DNA from: Arthrobacter sp042667405 | GTDB taxonomy: Bacteria; Actinomycetota; Actinomycetes; Actinomycetales; Micrococcaceae | Reading direction: 5' to 3' | Length of the DNA stretch: 64,000 nucleotides | NCBI RefSeq assembly: GCF_042667405.1 | Contig: NZ_JBHVAL010000003.1 | Span: 62,001 to 126,000, forward strand | Shown: piece after piece, positions 33,089 through 40,514 of the stretch | How positions within the stretch are numbered: the first letter of the stretch is position 1 | Layout of the letters: each line of letters opens with the position of its first letter | Notes under the pieces: generated by a model | The model's database searches: none | What the model was told of the DNA's origin: nothing | What the model saw: only the letters and a program-made list of their open reading frames with translations | Made by a program: the position numbers and the translations under genes

Positions 33089-33685
33089 ATGTCAGGTAAA
33101 GCAGGCCAAGGCCGGAAATTTAGTATCGACGAAGCCCTTGAAGCAGCTACTTTGGTCTTCTGGGACAGCGGCTACGAGGGCACGTCTCTGGCGGAGCTCA
33201 CAAAAGCCATGGGCATCAATCCACCCAGCCTCTACAAGGCCTTCGGTTCCAAGGAAGATCTCTTCTTCTCCGTCGTGGACCACTACAACGCAACCCACGG
33301 AAACTTCATGTCCATCGCCTTCGCAGAAGAAGACTCCGGGCTGAAGCTCATGCGCCGGCTGCTGATAGAAGCGGCCGACCACTACCCGTCAAAAACGTTC
33401 CCCGGAGGCTGTCTGGTGATCAGCTCCGCCGTCGCAGTGACCTCCGCGAACCGCCACGTCGCAGAGCGTCTGGCCAAAATGCGCAACGACAACATCATGG
33501 CCATGGCGGAAGTACTTACCCGCGACCGTGACGCCGGCAGGATCCCCCCGGACACGGACACCCATGCCATGGCTGGCTTTGTTGGAGCGACGCTGCAGGG
33601 AATGAGCCAGCAAGCCCGCGACGGCGCCAGTAAAGAGGACCTTCTCCGCATCGCCCACTACGCCATCAGCGCCATCGGAGCCTGA
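33089..33685 (+). CDS. TetR-family regulator, divergent from the SDR/cyclitol genes
   Basis: A 198-residue TetR protein from the ATG at 33089 (AGAGG seven bases upstream). The N-terminal HTH is clear: FSIDEALEAATLVFWDSGYE then SLAELTKAMGINPPSLYKAFGSKEDLF, seen here as TSLAELTKAMGI and SLYKAFGSKE (residues about 32-57). The C-terminal ligand domain contains a Cys in PGGCLV, as in the AcrR/redox-sensing branch. It probably represses the SDR gene and perhaps the whole operon through the palindrome at 32951. The 3' half of this gene (from 33426) is present again at 36886-37145. Confidence 0.9.
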   Translation: MSGKAGQGRKFSIDEALEAATLVFWDSGYEGTSLAELTKAMGINPPSLYKAFGSKEDLFFSVVDHYNATHGNFMSIAFAEEDSGLKLMRRLLIEAADHYPSKTFPGGCLVISSAVAVTSANRHVAERLAKMRNDNIMAMAEVLTRDRDAGRIPPDTDTHAMAGFVGATLQGMSQQARDGASKEDLLRIAHYAISAIGA

Positions 33686-33716
33686 TTAGCGACACAGGGT
33701 CGACGGCGGCAGCGTC

Positions 33717-33736
33717 CGACGGCGGTCGCGTCACCG
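33717..33736 (+). repeat. 20-bp intergenic repeat, copy 2 of 3
   Basis: CGACGGCGGTCGCGTCACCG between the TetR stop and the lipoprotein start; see the copy at 24945. Confidence 0.6.
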
Positions 33737-33791
33737 GCCGCTTGTGCTTGCCCGGGGTTAGGCTGGGTTTTTGTAAGTTTTGGGGGAATGA

Positions 33792-34214
33792 ATGAGACGT
33801 GGCTGGACGCTTTGCTGCGCAATGATCTTCCTGTTGGCTCTGTCCTCATGTGCACGGCCCAGCATCGAGGAACTGGGACGAATCGCCATCCGGGACCGCG
33901 CTGCAGAAGGCATGGACTGGTTCACCGGGTTCACCGCGGCCACGGATGTCTCCGACCGGGATGGGGTGCGCTCAATGTTGCAGGCAAACGACATCGCGTA
34001 CTCGTTCGGTTGGGACGCAGATGGAAACTTTTACGCTGACCGGTACTACCGCGAACACTTAACCACCAGCGGGGGTTTGTGGGCTGAGCAGCGAACTGTC
34101 AACGCCTGTGTGCGATACACGGCAAAAGCCGAAGGTCCGGTCATGGCATCGGTTGCCTGTCCGGATGAGCCGCCGTTTACTGAGCGGGTCGACGAGCAGG
34201 TGGTCATTCCATGA
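33792..34214 (+). CDS. Small lipoprotein of unknown function, intact copy
   Basis: A 140-residue exported protein; the ATG at 33792 has GGGGGA upstream. A short basic N-terminus and hydrophobic core end in the lipobox LSSC (about residue 20). The mature part contains NDIAYSFGWDADGNFYADRYY, given here as AYSFGWD, and two further cysteines (VNACVRY, VACPDEPP) that could form a disulphide. I do not recognise the family. It lies at the edge of the toxin-immunity island and is duplicated there in broken form, so it may have been mobilised with the toxin genes. Confidence 0.75.
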   Translation: MRRGWTLCCAMIFLLALSSCARPSIEELGRIAIRDRAAEGMDWFTGFTAATDVSDRDGVRSMLQANDIAYSFGWDADGNFYADRYYREHLTTSGGLWAEQRTVNACVRYTAKAEGPVMASVACPDEPPFTERVDEQVVIP

Positions 34215-34306
34215 GCCGGACATGTCGGGCTGCGCCGTGAAGAGGTCGTTGCCCGTCCGAACCGCGAGCAGTGACTTGGATGGGAACTCCGCCAGTCCTG
34301 GAGTGT

Positions 34307-34939
34307 CTATTCCCCGTCGGCCAGCTCTTGCAGACGTAGCTGCTGCTCTTCCCACTGACCCGGAGTGAGGTCGGGAATATTAGGTGCGGACGGACGCAGG
34401 CCTACGAAACCGTCCAACTGCTCGCGAACGATGTCCAGGTGTCCGGCGTGACGGTGGGATTCGGCGATCATGTGTACCAAAAGGCGTTCCACCGTAGTGT
34501 TCCGGTGCTTTATCCACCACTCCACTACGGCCGGTGAATTCAGCTCAACTTCGTCGAGCACCGCATCGGCCGCGTCGATCGTCTCGCGATAGATTTTTAC
34601 CGCATCGGCAAGCGTCATACCCGGCGGCGGGAGGAAGTCTGCCTGAGCATCATCGGCTTCGATAACGTGCCTTATGACTGCGTTCTCAATCTCCCGTCCA
34701 AGACACGAAATGAAGTATTGGGATTCGGTGACGGCCAGGTGGAGCAGCAAGCCCATGACATGGGTGCCTGTTGGAGTCAGGGGAGTACGCGCCTGGGCAT
34801 CACTCAGACCCTCGCATTTCCACAAGATTGCTTCCCGGGCGTCATTCAGATACTCACGAAGTTGTGCCCGTCTGTCATCCTTGCCCAGGTTTGAGCTGAA
34901 GTTGCCCGCAACCATCGCACCATCTTTTTCGGCAGTCAT
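34307..34939 (-). CDS. DinB/DUF664-family protein
   Basis: A 210-residue four-helix-bundle protein of the DinB/DUF664 superfamily. Metal-ligand histidines are placed as in the family: one in GLLLHLAVTE (about residue 67) and two in ESHRHAGHLDIVRE (about 162-175). In actinobacteria these proteins are often mycothiol- or bacillithiol-dependent transferases; which reaction applies here is unknown. It lies beyond the immunity genes on the same strand and is probably not part of the toxin system. Confidence 0.88.
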   Translation of the reverse strand: MTAEKDGAMVAGNFSSNLGKDDRRAQLREYLNDAREAILWKCEGLSDAQARTPLTPTGTHVMGLLLHLAVTESQYFISCLGREIENAVIRHVIEADDAQADFLPPPGMTLADAVKIYRETIDAADAVLDEVELNSPAVVEWWIKHRNTTVERLLVHMIAESHRHAGHLDIVREQLDGFVGLRPSAPNIPDLTPGQWEEQQLRLQELADGE

Positions 34940-34989
34940 CTATGTCCTCGTCAGAGCGCTGGTTCCGTGTTGTCGTTGTCGTGCGGACG

Positions 34990-35500
34990 CTAGGTTAGCG
35001 GTTGGAAGGGGGAGTCTTCCTGCAGATTCATGGCCCTCCACAGGTCGTATGGCCGCATATGGGCGAAATAGGAAAATTCAACGAGGGTGATCATCCTACC
35101 GGTCCGTTCGGGGGTGTCGGCCGTGGATTGCAGCAGCCATGTGCCGTCCGGTGATTGCGAGACGGTAAAGCCTGGCGCTGCCTTGTGGGGACCTATAGGT
35201 ACAGGTGTGGGAATGAGGTACGGCTGGTGCTCACGACGGCGGAAGAGATTGGTGAAACAATAGAGGAGTGCCAGCTCGATATCGACGATGGATTGAGACG
35301 TGAAGAATACGTCTTCTTCCCGTGATCGTTCTGCTCGGCTCACGATGAATCGGTTCCTCTGCCTGCCGAAGGTAGATCTTGACTTCTCCGCCGAGGGAGT
35401 ACAGGCACCATGAGCCATCTTGTGATGTAACGATCGAATAGCCGGCGGCGTTGATCGTTTCCAGCAATCGATCAATCATGGGTTTTATGTCATTGCTCAT
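34990..35500 (-). pseudogene. Frameshifted immunity-like gene (paralogue of the gene at 35913)
   Basis: The ATG at 35500 opens MSNDIKPMIDRLLETINAAG..., which aligns with the start of the intact 170-residue gene at 35913-36425. Near 35350 the frame changes by one base, and the rest of the protein (VSRAERSREEDVFF, PTPVPIG, AAPGFTV, LVEFSYFAHMRPYDL) continues in another frame to a TAG at 34990. Shared landmarks with the intact paralogue are TVPIPV/TPVPIG, VAPGF/AAPGF and LVEFSHYA/LVEFSYFA. The start overlaps the stop of the TNT-like module by 11 bases, as expected for a toxin-immunity pair. Either decay or a sequencing slip in a GGCAGAGG context. Confidence 0.72.
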
Positions 35501-35882
35501 AGATCAAGACTCCTGACTTTATGAGTTCTTCCACGGTCAGGAGGGAACGCCTGTCATCGAAGAAAAGTACTTGGACCGCGCCCCCGCTTCGTCCGAAATG
35601 GGGTGCCACGACGCAGGTTTCTACTATCCAACCATCCGCGCCTTCGGGCCAGGCGTCGGCTAGCCGGTACCGTGAGTAAGGTAATTCGAGATCACTGACC
35701 GGGAGCGAACGAGCTTCGAAGCTGTATGGCTCACCGCCGTTGAGTGCATAGAGGTGTGAACCGTCCTCGAATCCAACTCGGTCGAGAACGTGGCCGAATT
35801 CGTACCTGAATTGCAATAGGTCTCTTGTCTCGCGACGGCTCGCGCTGACGGCACCGTCATTTGGCGGATAGCTGTTCCACAT
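35490..35882 (-). CDS. Free-standing TNT-like (NAD+ glycohydrolase) toxin module
   Basis: A 130-residue ORF with the outline of the tuberculosis-necrotizing-toxin domain and nothing else: YPPNDGAV at the start, VLDRVGFEDGSHLYAL, ARSLP, PYSRYRL, VAPHFGRSGGAVQVLF and a C-terminal ELIKSGVL. In active TNT domains the Arg of LDR and the Gln of GGxxQ are catalytic, and both are present. The Tyr of the G-x-YL motif and a His in the PYxVY motif appear replaced, so activity is uncertain. There is no export or N-terminal module, so it is best seen as an orphan toxin tip kept as a recombination cassette, followed by its overlapping immunity gene. Confidence 0.68.
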   Translation of the reverse strand: MWNSYPPNDGAVSASRRETRDLLQFRYEFGHVLDRVGFEDGSHLYALNGGEPYSFEARSLPVSDLELPYSRYRLADAWPEGADGWIVETCVVAPHFGRSGGAVQVLFFDDRRSLLTVEELIKSGVLIYEQ

Positions 35883-35912
35883 GTGGGCAAAGGATCCTTT
35901 TTTAAATTGGAC

Positions 35913-36425
35913 TCAAATATTACTATCTTCGACAAAAAATGGGCTCTTCCCATGCGGCGCCAAGCACGCTTCAACTAGATCATCGGGTGTCAATGCGGCA
36001 TAGTGTGAGAATTCGACCAGATCCACATCATTTCCAAAGCTTATGGCGCCAGTGTGCTGGTCAATCAGCTGCGAGTTTCGGCCATGGCCTGTTAACACAA
36101 AGCCGGGTGCAACTTTTTCGCGAGTGACGGGAATCGGCACAGTAAGGAGCAGCGGTAGATTCTTGGAGAAGCGTGCATTCATACAAATCTGGTAGAGGAG
36201 ATACTTCTCCATGTTTGATGCCAGTGATGTTACGAAGACATCATTTTCAGGCTGGCCTCTATGGGAGACGCCCAAAACGAAGGCTCCATTGCGAATCTTG
36301 AGGTGCTGACGAACATCACCCATGGTCAAGAACCAAGTTTTGTCCGAGGGGTTGGAACTCACCCCGATACCGGTGTCCCCGGCAAATTTCATGATGCGTG
36401 CAACAAGAGCTTCTAAGAAATCCAT
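35913..36425 (-). CDS. Candidate TNT-toxin immunity protein
   Basis: A 170-residue soluble protein that starts seven bases after the stop of a TNT-type toxin remnant and precedes the orphan TNT module. It is paralogous to the frameshifted gene behind that module. The repeated pairing of this family with TNT ends is the evidence for an immunity role; the fold is not recognised with certainty (Imm61-like is possible). Visible landmarks: KTWFLTMGD, LLLTVPIPV, KVAPGFVLTG, DLVEFSHYA. It would neutralise the cognate NAD+-degrading tip in the cytosol. Confidence 0.7.
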   Translation of the reverse strand: MDFLEALVARIMKFAGDTGIGVSSNPSDKTWFLTMGDVRQHLKIRNGAFVLGVSHRGQPENDVFVTSLASNMEKYLLYQICMNARFSKNLPLLLTVPIPVTREKVAPGFVLTGHGRNSQLIDQHTGAISFGNDVDLVEFSHYAALTPDDLVEACLAPHGKSPFFVEDSNI

Positions 36426-36432
36426 ATGATAC

Positions 36433-36889
36433 TCATTTTAACAAAACTCCTCTGCGCAATAGCTCAAGGACCGGCACCTCGACGCCCGTTGCATCACGAA
36501 CCAGCACTTGGAGTGCTCCTCCTTTCGCCTGCAGCGGCGGCTTTGCTGCTGATGGACCCTGCTTTGAGGCCCGCGCCTGATCCCCCTCCGACCAGCATGG
36601 AGGCGACATCGAATGTGGTGGCGCCCGCGGCGTGCCACGGGTCGGTGCCCCATTCGTCGTAGTGGATGGTTTCTTTGATAAGGCTGGTAGTGGTTTGCAG
36701 GGCTTGGACGTCGTTGGCGGTCATGTCTTTGCCGCCGCTTGCGATGACGTTTTTGGTGGTCAGGACAGCACCGCCGAGCGCGAACAGGCTGTGCCAGGCC
36801 ATGGCTTGCTTGTTGCGGTAGGTGGTGCCAAGGAGTGTGTGCAGGCCTTGGCCGGCACCGATCAGGGAGCTGACGAATCCTTGGCCCGC
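36433..36889 (-). pseudogene. Remnant of a second polymorphic toxin ending in a TNT tip
   Basis: The segment about 36525-36889 encodes 120 residues nearly identical to the middle of the intact toxin at 40515 (AGQGFVSSLIGAGQGLHTLL, KNVIASGGKDM, HYDEWGTDPWHAAG, KAGSISSKAAAAG). It is then joined, out of frame, to the last 30 or so residues of a TNT domain (KGGALQVLVRD ... ELLRRGVLLK, stop 36433-36435). The N-terminal half is missing: at 36886 the sequence switches to the duplicated tetR segment. A deletion therefore fused the toxin's middle to the end of its tip. The dead gene still sits directly before an intact immunity gene. Confidence 0.78.
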
Positions 36890-37145
36890 CGTCGCAGTGA
36901 CCTCCGCGAACCGCCACGTCGCAGAGCGTCTGGCCAAAATGCGCAACGACAACATCATGGCCATGGCGGAAGTACTTATCCGCGACCGTGACGCCGGCAG
37001 GATCCCCCCGGACACGGACACCCATGCCATGGCTGGTTTTGTTGGAGCGACGCTGCAGGGAATGAGCCAGCAAGCCCGCGACGGCGCCAGTAAAGAGGAC
37101 CTTCTCCGCATCGCCCACTACGCCATCAGCGCCATCGGAGCCTGA
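36886..37145 (+). pseudogene. 3' fragment of the duplicated TetR gene
   Basis: Identical but for single changes to codons 113-198 of the TetR gene at 33089 (AVTSANRHVAERLAKM to the common stop). No start, promoter or DNA-binding domain is present. The upstream junction lies in toxin-gene sequence (shared TTGGCCCGC at 36881-36889), so it is a passenger of the duplication. Confidence 0.9.
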
Positions 37146-37176
37146 TTAGCGACACAGGGTCGACGGCGGCAGCGTC

Positions 37177-37196
37177 CGACGGCGGTCGCGTCACCG
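37177..37196 (+). repeat. 20-bp intergenic repeat, copy 3 of 3
   Basis: CGACGGCGGTCGCGTCACCG carried within segmental-duplication copy B, matching the copies at 24945-24964 and 33717-33736. It lies between the tetR 3' fragment and the broken lipoprotein copy. Confidence 0.6.
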
Positions 37197-37251
37197 GCCG
37201 CTTGTGCTTGCCCGGGGTTAGGCTGGGTTTTTGTAAGTTTTGGGGGAATGA

Positions 37252-37568
37252 ATGAGACGTGGCTGGACGCTTTGCTGCGCAATGATCTTCCTGTTGGCTC
37301 TGTCCTCATGTGCCCGGCCCAGCATCGAGGAACTGGGACGAATCGCATCGCATACTCGTTCGGTTGGGACGCAGATGGAAACTTTTACGCTGACCGGTAC
37401 TATCGCGAACACTTAACCACCAGCGGGGGTTTGTGGGCTGAGCAGCGAACTGTCAACGTCTGTGTGCGATACACGGCAAAAGCCGAAGGTCCGGTCATGG
37501 CATCGGTTGCGTGTCCGGATGAGCCGCCGTTTACTGAGCGGGTCGACGAGCAGGTGGTCATTCCATGA
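37252..37568 (+). pseudogene. Broken second copy of the small lipoprotein gene
   Basis: Matches the intact gene at 33792 from its ATG through the lipobox, then loses 106 bases (equivalent to 33887-33992), which shifts the frame. The remaining 3' part (AYSFGWD to the end) is in frame only with a different upstream ATG at 37248, which would give a protein with no signal peptide. Not expected to make a functional lipoprotein. Confidence 0.88.
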
Positions 37569-37639
37569 GGGTCCGCTTCACGCAGCCGATTTTGGCCTGT
37601 ATGAATGTTACTGCGACCCGATTTTTCGCCTTATCGAAC

Positions 37640-38407
37640 CTATCCGGTAGTTCGGTCGTTCGATATGCCTGTGTTGAGTGCTCGGAGTGCGGTTTCGTAT
37701 TTTTGAACAGCGTCCAAAGTCCAGTTCTTCAGGACCGCCAATGTTCCCCCTCGTAGCGGGCGCAGGTCGACAAGGGGGCCTTCCGGGAGGACGTAGACAG
37801 CCTCGTTGGCAAAGTAGGTGACAACCCCAACTGGTGGATACCAGGTGGGCTGGTCCCGGTTTTTCTTGGATATTGCGGAGCTGAAGAGGCCACCCCTCTC
37901 GGGGTGCCAGAGGTCGAAGAGAAACACCAAGCAGTCTACTAGGGCTTCCCTGTTCGGAATCGTCGCCTGCCTGAAGGTGAGTTTCAGAGAGTTGCTGGAA
38001 GGGGAGTCACTCGCTCCATCACCAATCGATAAATGAAAGGGGCTTACACTGCGCTTACTCCCTTTTAGAAAAGAGATTAACTGAAGGAAGTAACCTGACC
38101 CCTGATAGAATTTTCCCGCATCATCCTTGCGGGCCCCGGATTTCACTAGGGAAGTTGCTTCATCAATGTTTCGGGGTAGAGTGTCTCCGCCCGCGGTGGC
38201 CGGAGCAGTTCGGGTGACAGTGATCCATTCCATAGGCCTTGGATCGAGCCGCTCCAGGACCGAAACGCAGGCAAGGATTGTCGCAGCAATCTCATGTGCC
38301 GAATCGGCCCTTATGCCCAACTGGAGCCTGAGACTCAGCGAGCCCAAGGCTGGATCAAAGATCGTATGACCGTCCTCTCGCAGTGTATTGCCCTCGTCGT
38401 AACCCAT
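37640..38407 (-). CDS. Immunity paralogue 3 (Imm52-like)
   Basis: A 255-residue soluble protein, third of three tandem paralogues behind the toxin. Shared landmarks: FDPALGSLSLRLQLG near the N-terminus, RPMEWI, SGARKDDAGKF, NREALVDCL, WYPPVGVVTYF and DLRPLRGGTLAVLKNWTLDAV. Length, position and the pairing with a Tox-REase-5-like tip fit the Imm52 family, an assignment I make from context and general pattern. It should bind and block a nuclease tip. Its closest relative in the window is the copy at 38916. A degraded stretch of about 350 bases separates the two. Confidence 0.78.
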   Translation of the reverse strand: MGYDEGNTLREDGHTIFDPALGSLSLRLQLGIRADSAHEIAATILACVSVLERLDPRPMEWITVTRTAPATAGGDTLPRNIDEATSLVKSGARKDDAGKFYQGSGYFLQLISFLKGSKRSVSPFHLSIGDGASDSPSSNSLKLTFRQATIPNREALVDCLVFLFDLWHPERGGLFSSAISKKNRDQPTWYPPVGVVTYFANEAVYVLPEGPLVDLRPLRGGTLAVLKNWTLDAVQKYETALRALNTGISNDRTTG

Positions 38408-38507
38408 TGGTCTAGCCTTTCATTGGTATGAACTTTAGAGGGGTCGATGATTCCGGCTCCACGGAGAATACGTGCTGGCGGCGGTGACGCACAAGATGCC
38501 AGATATA

Positions 38508-38866
38508 TCAAGACTTTGATTTCAAATTCAAGCCACTAGTTTGTGCGCCACCCTCCTGCAATTTCTGCTTTAGCCAATCTGGAATCATATCCTCACAGCG
38601 GGGTTCTTTTCCTGATCCCGGACGTAGGCAGCGCTACCGACGGGGAAATCCCACTCAGGCTTTTCGTCATAGATTCATGCTGACTGGAAGGCATACTTGC
38701 CATCCAAGTTGTTTTCGACGAAGGGTCTAGGGTCGTCGCTCGGCATTCAGGGACGTCATACGACTGCCCGTGATTTCAAGTCCGCGCTGCAGGGTTCCGC
38801 CGGTCAGTGAACTCCTGGATCCACTCGACAGTCTCGCTAGGATCGAAGAACTTCTTGCCGATTCAT
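38508..38866 (-). pseudogene. Decayed coding remnant between immunity genes, unknown family
   Basis: This 508-base gap (38408-38915) has no intact gene, but several minus-strand stretches read like protein when frames are changed: KKFFDPSETVEWIQEF near 38858-38811, GLEITGSRMTSLNAER, then RPFVENNLDGKYAFQSA / IYDEKPEWDFPVG (one in-frame TGA between) near 38735-38620, and finally DMIPDWLKQKLQEGG to a stop at 38508. At least three frameshifts and one stop separate them. It is probably the tip of a lost toxin stranded beside its immunity gene. Not recognised as any named domain. Confidence 0.45.
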
Positions 38867-38915
38867 GCGAAGACGCCGGGTGGTGCCCCTTTTTACTGTC
38901 ATCGCCGGCGCGAAC

Positions 38916-39683
38916 TCAGCCCGACGCGCGGCCGTTCGGGATGCCTGCATTGACCTTCCTGAAGGCGGCCTCGTACTCCTGAACGGCTTCCAGGCTCCAT
39001 GTCTTCAGGACTGCCAGGTTGCCTCCCCTCAGCGGACGCAGATCAACCAAGGGGTCTTCCGGGAGGACATAGCCGGCGTCGTGGGCAAAGTAGGTAAGCA
39101 CTCCGACTGGTGGATACCAGACGGGCTGATCCCGGTTTTTCTTGGTTATTGCAGAGCACGAGATACCGCCACGGGTGGGTTTCCAGAGGTCTATGAGTGC
39201 TGCCACGGAATCAACGAGGACCTCACGCCCGGAGACCACCGCTTCGTCAAATCTGAGGGACAGGGGGTCACTGGATTTTACATCTTGCTCACCGTCGCTC
39301 GCCGAGATCTGGAATGGGCATACACGTCGGGCACTTCCCGCGAGAAAACCGAGTACTAGTATGTAATAACCCCAGCTTGGGCTGAAATGGCCCGCATCAT
39401 ATTTACGGGCTCCGTCCTCCACGCTCAGTGCCAACTCCCTGTGGGTGCGGGGTAGAGTGTTGTCACGGCCAAGCCGCTGGTCGGAATAGTTGACATGAAG
39501 CCATTCCATCGGGCGCCTATCCAAGCCCTCCAGGACCTCAAGGGTGGACATTAACCTCGCCGCGATGTCGTCCGGACCCGCCTCACGTCCACCCAACTGG
39601 AGCCCAAGAGAAATTCGCTTTAGAGCGGGATCGAACAAGCCAGCTGCAGCACTACCTATCGCATCGTATTCTTCGGCAATCAT
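38916..39683 (-). CDS. Immunity paralogue 2 (Imm52-like)
   Basis: A 255-residue soluble protein, clearly paralogous to its neighbours: LFDPALKRISLGLQLGGREA, RRPMEWLHV, DGARKYDAGHFSPSWGYY, GREVLVDSV, WYPPVGVLTYFAHDAGY and DLRPLRGGNLAVLKTW. The middle differs most, which would suit specificity for a different toxin variant. The ATG is at 39683, 50 bases after the stop of paralogue 1. Soluble, with no signal peptide, as expected for an antidote to a cytosol-entering nuclease. Confidence 0.8.
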   Translation of the reverse strand: MIAEEYDAIGSAAAGLFDPALKRISLGLQLGGREAGPDDIAARLMSTLEVLEGLDRRPMEWLHVNYSDQRLGRDNTLPRTHRELALSVEDGARKYDAGHFSPSWGYYILVLGFLAGSARRVCPFQISASDGEQDVKSSDPLSLRFDEAVVSGREVLVDSVAALIDLWKPTRGGISCSAITKKNRDQPVWYPPVGVLTYFAHDAGYVLPEDPLVDLRPLRGGNLAVLKTWSLEAVQEYEAAFRKVNAGIPNGRASG

Positions 39684-39732
39684 CTATGTCATCGTCCTAG
39701 TGGCAGGTAGTTGAGCTAGTCGGAGCTTATGC

Positions 39733-40488
39733 TCACTTCTTCCCGCTGTAGGCGTCGCTGCGTGGCATGCCAATGTTGACGGCCCTGAACGCTTCGCCGT
39801 ACGTAAGGACGGCTTCCAAGGACCATTCCTTGAGTACGGCCAGCACCCCATGTGGCAGCTGATGCAGGTCAACGAGGTCGTCATCCGGAAGGTTGTAGCC
39901 ACTGCCTGTTGCTGTGAACGTTAGAGCGCCTATAGGCGGGTACCAGTTTTGTTCCGTGCGCCTCCGCCGGCTTACTTCGTAACCGAAGATGCCGCCGTGG
40001 GTGGGCCGCCAGACCTCCACCAAAGAAGCAAAACAGCTCACGAGGGCGTCCCGACCGAGAATTTGCGCGTTCTCAAACGTCAACGTGAACGAATCGCTGG
40101 AAGGCCCGTCGTGCGTTCCGTCACTGATGGCGGCGTGAAAGGGGCTTGAACGCCGTTGGGTACCTCTGACGTAGGAAATGAGTTGCACGAAATAGCCCCA
40201 GCTTGGGTGAAAGTTCCCAGCGTCATCCTTCCGTGCCCCGGCAGCAACAAGCCGTTCCAGCTGCTCGATATCCTGCTCCACATAGACTTTCCCGGGAAAC
40301 TGCTGACCGGGCTGGGGGAGCCCAACCCACTCTATTGGACGTGTATCGAGCCGTTCGAGGATCGGGAATGTTGCTAAAATTCTTGCCGCGACATCCCGAG
40401 GGGACGCCTCCCGCCCACCCAATTGCAAGTCGAGATCGATATCATCCAAAGCTGAGTCGAAGAGATCTGTCGAAACGGTGCCTGCCAC
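39733..40488 (-). CDS. Immunity paralogue 1, adjacent to the toxin (Imm52-like)
   Basis: 251 residues from the GTG at 40488, which has AAGGAGGG just upstream; a TTG at 40512 is possible but lacks such a site. It begins 26 bases after the toxin stop, the place of the cognate immunity gene. Family landmarks: LFDSALDDIDLDLQLGGREA, TRPIEWVG, AAGARKDDAGNFHPSWGYF, GRDALVSCF, WYPPIGALTFT and HGVLAVLKEWSLEAV. It should neutralise the Tox-REase-5-like tip encoded directly before it. Function is inferred from position and paralogy. Confidence 0.82.
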   Translation of the reverse strand: MAGTVSTDLFDSALDDIDLDLQLGGREASPRDVAARILATFPILERLDTRPIEWVGLPQPGQQFPGKVYVEQDIEQLERLVAAGARKDDAGNFHPSWGYFVQLISYVRGTQRRSSPFHAAISDGTHDGPSSDSFTLTFENAQILGRDALVSCFASLVEVWRPTHGGIFGYEVSRRRRTEQNWYPPIGALTFTATGSGYNLPDDDLVDLHQLPHGVLAVLKEWSLEAVLTYGEAFRAVNIGMPRSDAYSGKK

Positions 40489-40514
40489 GTCGCCCTCCTT
40501 ATGTTGAATCAAAA

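Larger units (their letters stand above)
33426..34215 (+). repeat. Segmental duplication, copy A (tetR 3' end plus lipoprotein gene)
   Basis: This 790-base segment recurs at 36886-37569, almost identical apart from scattered single changes (for example 33523 and 33576) and a 106-base deletion. It starts inside the TetR gene and stops at the end of the lipoprotein gene. Copy A is the complete one. Confidence 0.92.
36886..37569 (+). repeat. Segmental duplication, copy B
   Basis: Second copy of 33426-34215, offset 3,460 bases, same orientation, with a 106-base deletion after 37346 at a short ATCGC repeat. The two copies bracket the TNT-immunity cassettes. Confidence 0.92.

Noticed and set aside
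37248..37568. 106-codon ORF as a new intact protein
   Set aside because: It arises only because a 106-base deletion joined a wrong upstream frame to the lipoprotein's 3' end; no signal peptide remains.
33426..37569. Insertion sequence or transposon causing the duplication
   Set aside because: No transposase, terminal inverted repeats or target-site duplication are visible; the ends lie within genes at very short shared strings.
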